Positions 60,139 through 64,000 of a stretch of 64,000 nucleotides of DNA are shown here, piece by piece. Under the pieces are notes generated by a model. The model saw only the letters and a list, made by a program, of their open reading frames with translations, searched no databases and had not been told where the DNA came from. Both the position numbers and the translations under genes were made by a program. This stretch comes from Mycolicibacterium anyangense (GTDB taxonomy: Bacteria > Actinomycetota > Actinomycetes > Mycobacteriales > Mycobacteriaceae): assembly GCF_010731855.1 (NCBI RefSeq), contig NZ_AP022620.1, positions 1,488,001-1,552,000 of the forward strand, in the 5' to 3' direction. The stretch's first letter is position 1. Each line of letters begins with the position of its first letter.

Positions 60139-62495
60139 CTGGCCACTTCCGTTCCGGCAAGCTCGTCCGGGGTGCTGAACAGCACTCCCTGGGTGATAAG
60201 TCCGTCGATGGTCGCCTCGTCCATGCCGAGCACCTCCCGACATACCCGTCGGCTGTCGGCACCGGGCAGGGGTGCGGGATTCTGCGGCGCCGGCGGAATG
60301 TGCCGATACAGCGCAGGTCCGGCCTCGGTGGGCAGTGGATGCTCGAAAAGCGGATGGACCATGTCGCTGAACACCTTTCGCAGCTTCAGCTGCGGGTCCT
60401 CCCGGATGGTCGAAGCGCGGTGCATCAGACCAGCTGGCACGCCGGCGGCCTGCAGCGCGGCGGCAACGTCCGAAGGCGAGCGCGTGGCGGCCCACTGCGC
60501 CAGCACCTCGACACCGTCGCCACCCACGACACCCGCCGCGGCATGCCGGTCGTCATCGCTACGTAGCGACACCACGCACCACTCGTCGTCTCCGGCGCAG
60601 GCGAGCACACGATGGTCAGCGTGATCTGGGTCGACTGCACCGACACCGAACACTTCCGCCGCCTGGGCCACGTAGCGGACGTCGAGCTGGTTAATGGCCG
60701 CCTCGGCCTGCGAGACGTGGATGCGCGCACCGATGCCCACTCGCTGGCGCCGAATCAGTGCGGCCAGGGCACCGATCGCGCTGATCCGCCCCACCACATG
60801 GTCGGGGAAGATCGTGGTGGCGTCGAAGAAGGGGTGGCGGCCGGTATCCGTCGCGGCGTCGGCAGACGTCCACAACCGGGTCACCCCGATAGCCGCCCGC
60901 ACCAGCGGGCCGTACCCCATCCGCTTGCTCCACGGACCGGTGTCACCGAAGGCGCTGCTTTCGGCCAGCACCAGAGCAGGGTTCAGTTCGGTCAGTCGCT
61001 CATAGGAGAAGCCCAACGCGTCAAGGGTTCCCGGTTTGAAGTTCGCGAATACCGCATCCGAAGCCGCCACCAAGTCCGCGAAGAGTTCGGCACCTCCTGG
61101 GCTTCGCAGTTCCAGGCCGAGCCCGAGGTGATTGCGGTGTGAACGGGCGAAGGACTCACTGATTGCCTGGTGCTCGCCCTTCTGACGCAACCCGTCCGGA
61201 TAGGCCGTGCTCTCGACCTTGATCACCTCAGCGCCCAGATCCCCGAACAACCGGCTCAGTTCGCCACCCGCGACGATGACGCCCAGGTCGATGACGCGAA
61301 TGCCCGCCAGCGGCAGACCGCCGACCGGTACAGAGGGTGCCGGCGCGAAAGACGTTGTCTGCCAAACAACATCGCTGCTACCGACGGCCGGGGCTGGGGT
61401 GCGGTAGCCGGCGCGTTCACCGTCGACCACCCAGTACCCCACCGGTACGCGGGCTGTCACGCCCGGCGCCAGCTCGGTGTCGACCAAAGCGCCGACTTCG
61501 GCGAAGTGATCGGACTGCAAGGCTTCGGCCGGGGTCATAACCGCGGCGATGGGCACGCCGTGCGACTGTCCGTCGGCGACCAGTTGCTCCATCGTCTGGC
61601 CGGCGAAGAATTCCGCGATCAGTGCACCGAGTTCCCCGAAGGCCTGGGCCCGCGCGACAATGCTGTCGAACCGCGGATCCTGGAACTGCTCGGGCTCCCC
61701 CAACCAGGCCCGCAACCCGCGCCATTGCCGGGGGGCCAGCACACAGATCCGGACGTGACCGTCGCGGCACGCGAAGATCGGGTAGGCGTCCTGGTAGCGG
61801 GGCCTGCCCCGCCACCGGCTGGCGGCGTTGCGGGCGGTCGCGGCCTGCCCCTGGGTCCCGAACGGCGGATCCAGCGCCAATACCACCGCGTCGAACCGCG
61901 AGAAGTCGATGTAATCGCCTGCACCGCAACGCAACCGGTTGAAGTAGGCAACCAACACCGCCCAGGCCGCCTGGACCGCCGCGGTGGTCGAAGCGATACC
62001 GTCGGGCGGCAGGACCGGCGTGCCGGTGGCAGGACCGGACCGCGACAGCGCGGTCGACATCGCGTACATCACCGGATCGGTCGCCTGCCAGGAGGCGTGC
62101 GGCCCCTCGGCGCCGAAGTCGGTGACCGACATCGCGACCAGACGCTCGAAGCGGTCCGCCAACGCCGCGCAGGAGGTGCCGAAGGCGGCGGCTTGGCCGG
62201 TGGCCCCGTCGTCGATGACGATGTCGGCACCCGAAGCCAGCTCGAAGAACAACTGGCGGTCGGCTTCGTTCGACGGATTGAGGACCGTGCTGCGCTTGTT
62301 GGCGTTGTGCAAGGCGAACGGGACGCTCACGCCGTCGATGGTGGGCAGCGCGTGACGGGCGGCGCTGCCCTGCGGCGGCTCGACTTTCAGCACGTCGGCA
62401 CCAAGGTCAGCCAACAGCCGGCTGACGGTGTCACCCGGTCCGCCACACAGGTCGAGCACCCGGACCCCGGCCAGTAACGGCTCCCTCACGCGCAT
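60135..62495 (-). CDS. tandem class III (CaiB/BaiF) CoA-transferase
   Basis: A 786-residue protein made of two CaiB/BaiF-type CoA-transferase halves (about 1-370 and 395-786), each opening L-A-G-V-R-V-L-D-L or L-A-G-I-R-V-I-D-L and [13 protein letters not shown] or [13 protein letters not shown]. Single CoA-transferases of this class are about 400 residues and act as intertwined dimers, so this fusion may fold as a pseudo-dimer. Rv1866 of M. tuberculosis has the same size (778 aa). The donor and acceptor acids are unknown. It is the first gene of the operon with the aldehyde dehydrogenase and the secreted protein. Confidence 0.88.
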   Translation of the reverse strand: MRVREPLLAGVRVLDLCGGPGDTVSRLLADLGADVLKVEPPQGSAARHALPTIDGVSVPFALHNANKRSTVLNPSNEADRQLFFELASGADIVIDDGATGQAAAFGTSCAALADRFERLVAMSVTDFGAEGPHASWQATDPVMYAMSTALSRSGPATGTPVLPPDGIASTTAAVQAAWAVLVAYFNRLRCGAGDYIDFSRFDAVVLALDPPFGTQGQAATARNAASRWRGRPRYQDAYPIFACRDGHVRICVLAPRQWRGLRAWLGEPEQFQDPRFDSIVARAQAFGELGALIAEFFAGQTMEQLVADGQSHGVPIAAVMTPAEALQSDHFAEVGALVDTELAPGVTARVPVGYWVVDGERAGYRTPAPAVGSSDVVWQTTSFAPAPSVPVGGLPLAGIRVIDLGVIVAGGELSRLFGDLGAEVIKVESTAYPDGLRQKGEHQAISESFARSHRNHLGLGLELRSPGGAELFADLVAASDAVFANFKPGTLDALGFSYERLTELNPALVLAESSAFGDTGPWSKRMGYGPLVRAAIGVTRLWTSADAATDTGRHPFFDATTIFPDHVVGRISAIGALAALIRRQRVGIGARIHVSQAEAAINQLDVRYVAQAAEVFGVGAVDPDHADHRVLACAGDDEWCVVSLRSDDDRHAAAGVVGGDGVEVLAQWAATRSPSDVAAALQAAGVPAGLMHRASTIREDPQLKLRKVFSDMVHPLFEHPLPTEAGPALYRHIPPAPQNPAPLPGADSRRVCREVLGMDEATIDGLITQGVLFSTPDELAGTEVAR

Positions 62496-62531
62496 GGCCG
62501 GCTCTCCTCAAAGTGTGCTTCGGACGGCGGG

Positions 62532-62569
62532 ACGGGTTCACCATATCGAAGGGTGGGTAAACAACCCGT
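62532..62569. promoter_or_regulatory. inverted repeat between CoA-transferase and phosphoketolase
   Basis: ACGGGTT and AACCCGT with a 24-base spacer, in the 117-base divergent region. Possibly an operator for both promoters; the long spacer makes it tentative. Confidence 0.25.
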
Positions 62570-62612
62570 TCTCGCCAATGCCCGCACCAACGGACGAGGG
62601 TTGAATGACGTC

Positions 62613-64000
62613 ATGACAGTGCAGTACGACCAGCAGATACTCGAGCAGATCGACCGCTGGTGGCGAGCCGCCAACTACCTGTCAGTGGGTCAGATCTATC
62701 TCCTGGACAACCCACTGCTGCGCAGGCCGCTCTCCCGCGCCGACGTCAAGCCACGCCTGCTCGGACACTGGGGCACCACTCCCGGACTGAACTTCCTCTA
62801 CGCCCACCTCAACCGAGCCATCGCGCAGCGCGCGCAGTCGACGATCTACGTGACCGGACCCGGCCACGGCGGTCCTGGTCTGGTGGCCAACGCCTACCTC
62901 GACGGCACCTACACCGAGACCTACCCGGACATCACCCGCGACGCCGAGGGCCTGCGCCGGTTGTTTCGGCAGTTCTCCTTCCCGGGTGGCATCCCATCGC
63001 ACGTCGCCCCCGAGACACCCGGCTCGATCCACGAGGGCGGCGAACTCGGCTACGCCCTCTCGCACGCCTACGGGGCAGCCTTCGACAATCCCGACCTGCT
63101 GGTGGTGGCTGTCGTCGGCGACGGCGAAGCCGAGACCGGGGCGTTGGCGACCAGCTGGCATTCCAACAAGTTCCTCAACCCGGCCACCGACGGCGTCGTC
63201 CTGCCGGTCCTGCACCTCAACGGCTACAAGATCGCGAATCCGACTGTGCTAGCCCGCATTCCGCAGGACGAGCTGCGGAGCTTGATGGTGGGTTACGGGC
63301 ACACGCCGTATTTCTTCGAGGTCACCGAGGAGGATTCCGCCGATCACACCGGGGCGCACCGGCGCTTCGCGGCACTGCTCGACGAGGTCCTCGACGAGAT
63401 CGCCGCGATCAAGGCCTCCCCGAATGAGGACCGTCCGGCCTGGCCGATGATCGTGTTCCGCACACCCAAGGGTTGGACCGGCCCGGCCTACATCGACGGC
63501 AAGAAGACCACCGGCTCGTGGCGCGCCCATCAGGTGCCACTGGCCAACGCCAGGGACACCCCCGAACATCTGCAGGTACTCGGGGACTGGCTGGCCTCCT
63601 ACCGGCCGGACGAACTCTTCGACGGTGACGGCGCGGTCGACCCGGCGATCACCGCCTTGGCCCCGGCCGGCCAACTGCGCATGAGCGACAACCCGCATAC
63701 CAACGGCGGCCTGCTACTCAAGGATCTGCGGCTGCCCGACTTCCGGGACTTCGCCGTCGACGTGCCGGCGCCAGGGGCCACCATCGCCGAAGCCACCCGA
63801 GTGCTCGGGCAGTGGCTGACCGAGGTCATCCGGCTCAACCCGGAGAACTTCCGCATCTTCGGACCCGACGAGACCGCATCGAACCGGCTGCAGAGTGTCT
63901 TCGACGTCACCGACAAGCAGTGGAACGCGGAGTTCCTCTCCCCTGAGGTCGACGAGCATCTGGCCCGGGTCGGCCGGGTCGTCGAGATGCTCTCCGAGCA
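62613..64000 (+). CDS. phosphoketolase (3' end beyond window)
   Basis: The first 462 residues of a thiamine-diphosphate-dependent phosphoketolase, which cleaves xylulose-5-phosphate or fructose-6-phosphate with phosphate to acetyl phosphate and a shorter sugar phosphate. Y-L-S-V-G-Q-I-Y-L near 22, G-H-G-G-P near 86, [15 protein letters not shown] near 129 and the ThDP site [10 protein letters not shown] near 170 are all typical. Full proteins are about 790-820 aa, so about 40 percent is missing. Start: ATG at 62613. The neighbour is divergent, with 117 bases between. Confidence 0.93.
   Translation, partial: MTVQYDQQILEQIDRWWRAANYLSVGQIYLLDNPLLRRPLSRADVKPRLLGHWGTTPGLNFLYAHLNRAIAQRAQSTIYVTGPGHGGPGLVANAYLDGTYTETYPDITRDAEGLRRLFRQFSFPGGIPSHVAPETPGSIHEGGELGYALSHAYGAAFDNPDLLVVAVVGDGEAETGALATSWHSNKFLNPATDGVVLPVLHLNGYKIANPTVLARIPQDELRSLMVGYGHTPYFFEVTEEDSADHTGAHRRFAALLDEVLDEIAAIKASPNEDRPAWPMIVFRTPKGWTGPAYIDGKKTTGSWRAHQVPLANARDTPEHLQVLGDWLASYRPDELFDGDGAVDPAITALAPAGQLRMSDNPHTNGGLLLKDLRLPDFRDFAVDVPAPGATIAEATRVLGQWLTEVIRLNPENFRIFGPDETASNRLQSVFDVTDKQWNAEFLSPEVDEHLARVGRVVEMLSE

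Overview
The window is high-GC chromosomal DNA from a mycobacterium, most likely an environmental Mycolicibacterium-type species. Several genes are recognisable as mycobacterial: the L,D-transpeptidase LdtA, the secreted chorismate mutase, the protease PepA, a cyclopropane mycolic acid synthase, CYP124 and CYP140, GlnA3, BfrA, the mycolyltransferase Ag85C, a 13E12/DUF222 HNH protein and a fused class III CoA-transferase. A lon gene, which M. tuberculosis lacks, points to a fast-growing or environmental lineage. From memory, and not by alignment, a backbone reads in the order of the M. tuberculosis Rv1866-Rv1885 block (CoA-transferase, thiolase-like protein, bfrA, transporter, glnA3, cyp140, SRPBCC protein, chorismate mutase), with many accessory genes in between. 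I saw no tRNA, rRNA, insertion sequence, prophage or CRISPR array.

Layout. 1-12650: envelope and secreted functions (YceI end, membrane hydroxylase, LdtA, a DUF7159-type protein, FdxA ferredoxin, mycolate cyclopropanation, PepA, chorismate mutase, DUF4331 protein, F420/FMN oxidoreductase, polysaccharide deacetylase, two divergent SRPBCC genes). 12691-16314: a minus-strand operon of a glutamine-synthetase-like ligase, a luciferase-like monooxygenase and a DszC/SfnB-like monooxygenase. 16382-22305: DUF1275 protein, cyp124-cyp140 tandem, glycosyltransferase, dienelactone hydrolase lipoprotein. 22371-32099: flavin reductase, D-aminoacylase-type amidohydrolase, SnoaL protein, GlnA3, AhpD-like protein, drug transporter, bfrA/bfd, enoyl-CoA hydratase, EthD protein. 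32279-43551: FUSC transporter, sulfatase, thioesterase, SLC23-like permease, then a plus-strand run of TPR protein, rhomboid-like protein, deaminase and glycoside hydrolase. 43841-64000: Ag85C, Lon, DUF72 protein, a SHOCT membrane protein coupled to an unusual Rossmann/PEP-mobile-domain fusion, thiolase-like protein, hydrolase, second sulfatase, SOS-boxed HNH gene, Gly-rich lipoprotein, then secreted protein-aldehyde dehydrogenase-CoA-transferase in one operon, and the 5' part of a phosphoketolase.

Regulatory signals readable by eye are a main interest. They are a DosR-like box in front of fdxA, two overlapping IdeR-like boxes between bfrA and bfd, a LexA/SOS box on the start codon of the HNH gene, a HAIR/HspR-like repeat before lon, and a set of -10 elements placed so that transcription would begin at the start codon (leaderless mRNAs). 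All matches were scored by eye against remembered consensus sequences. No alignment or database search was run.
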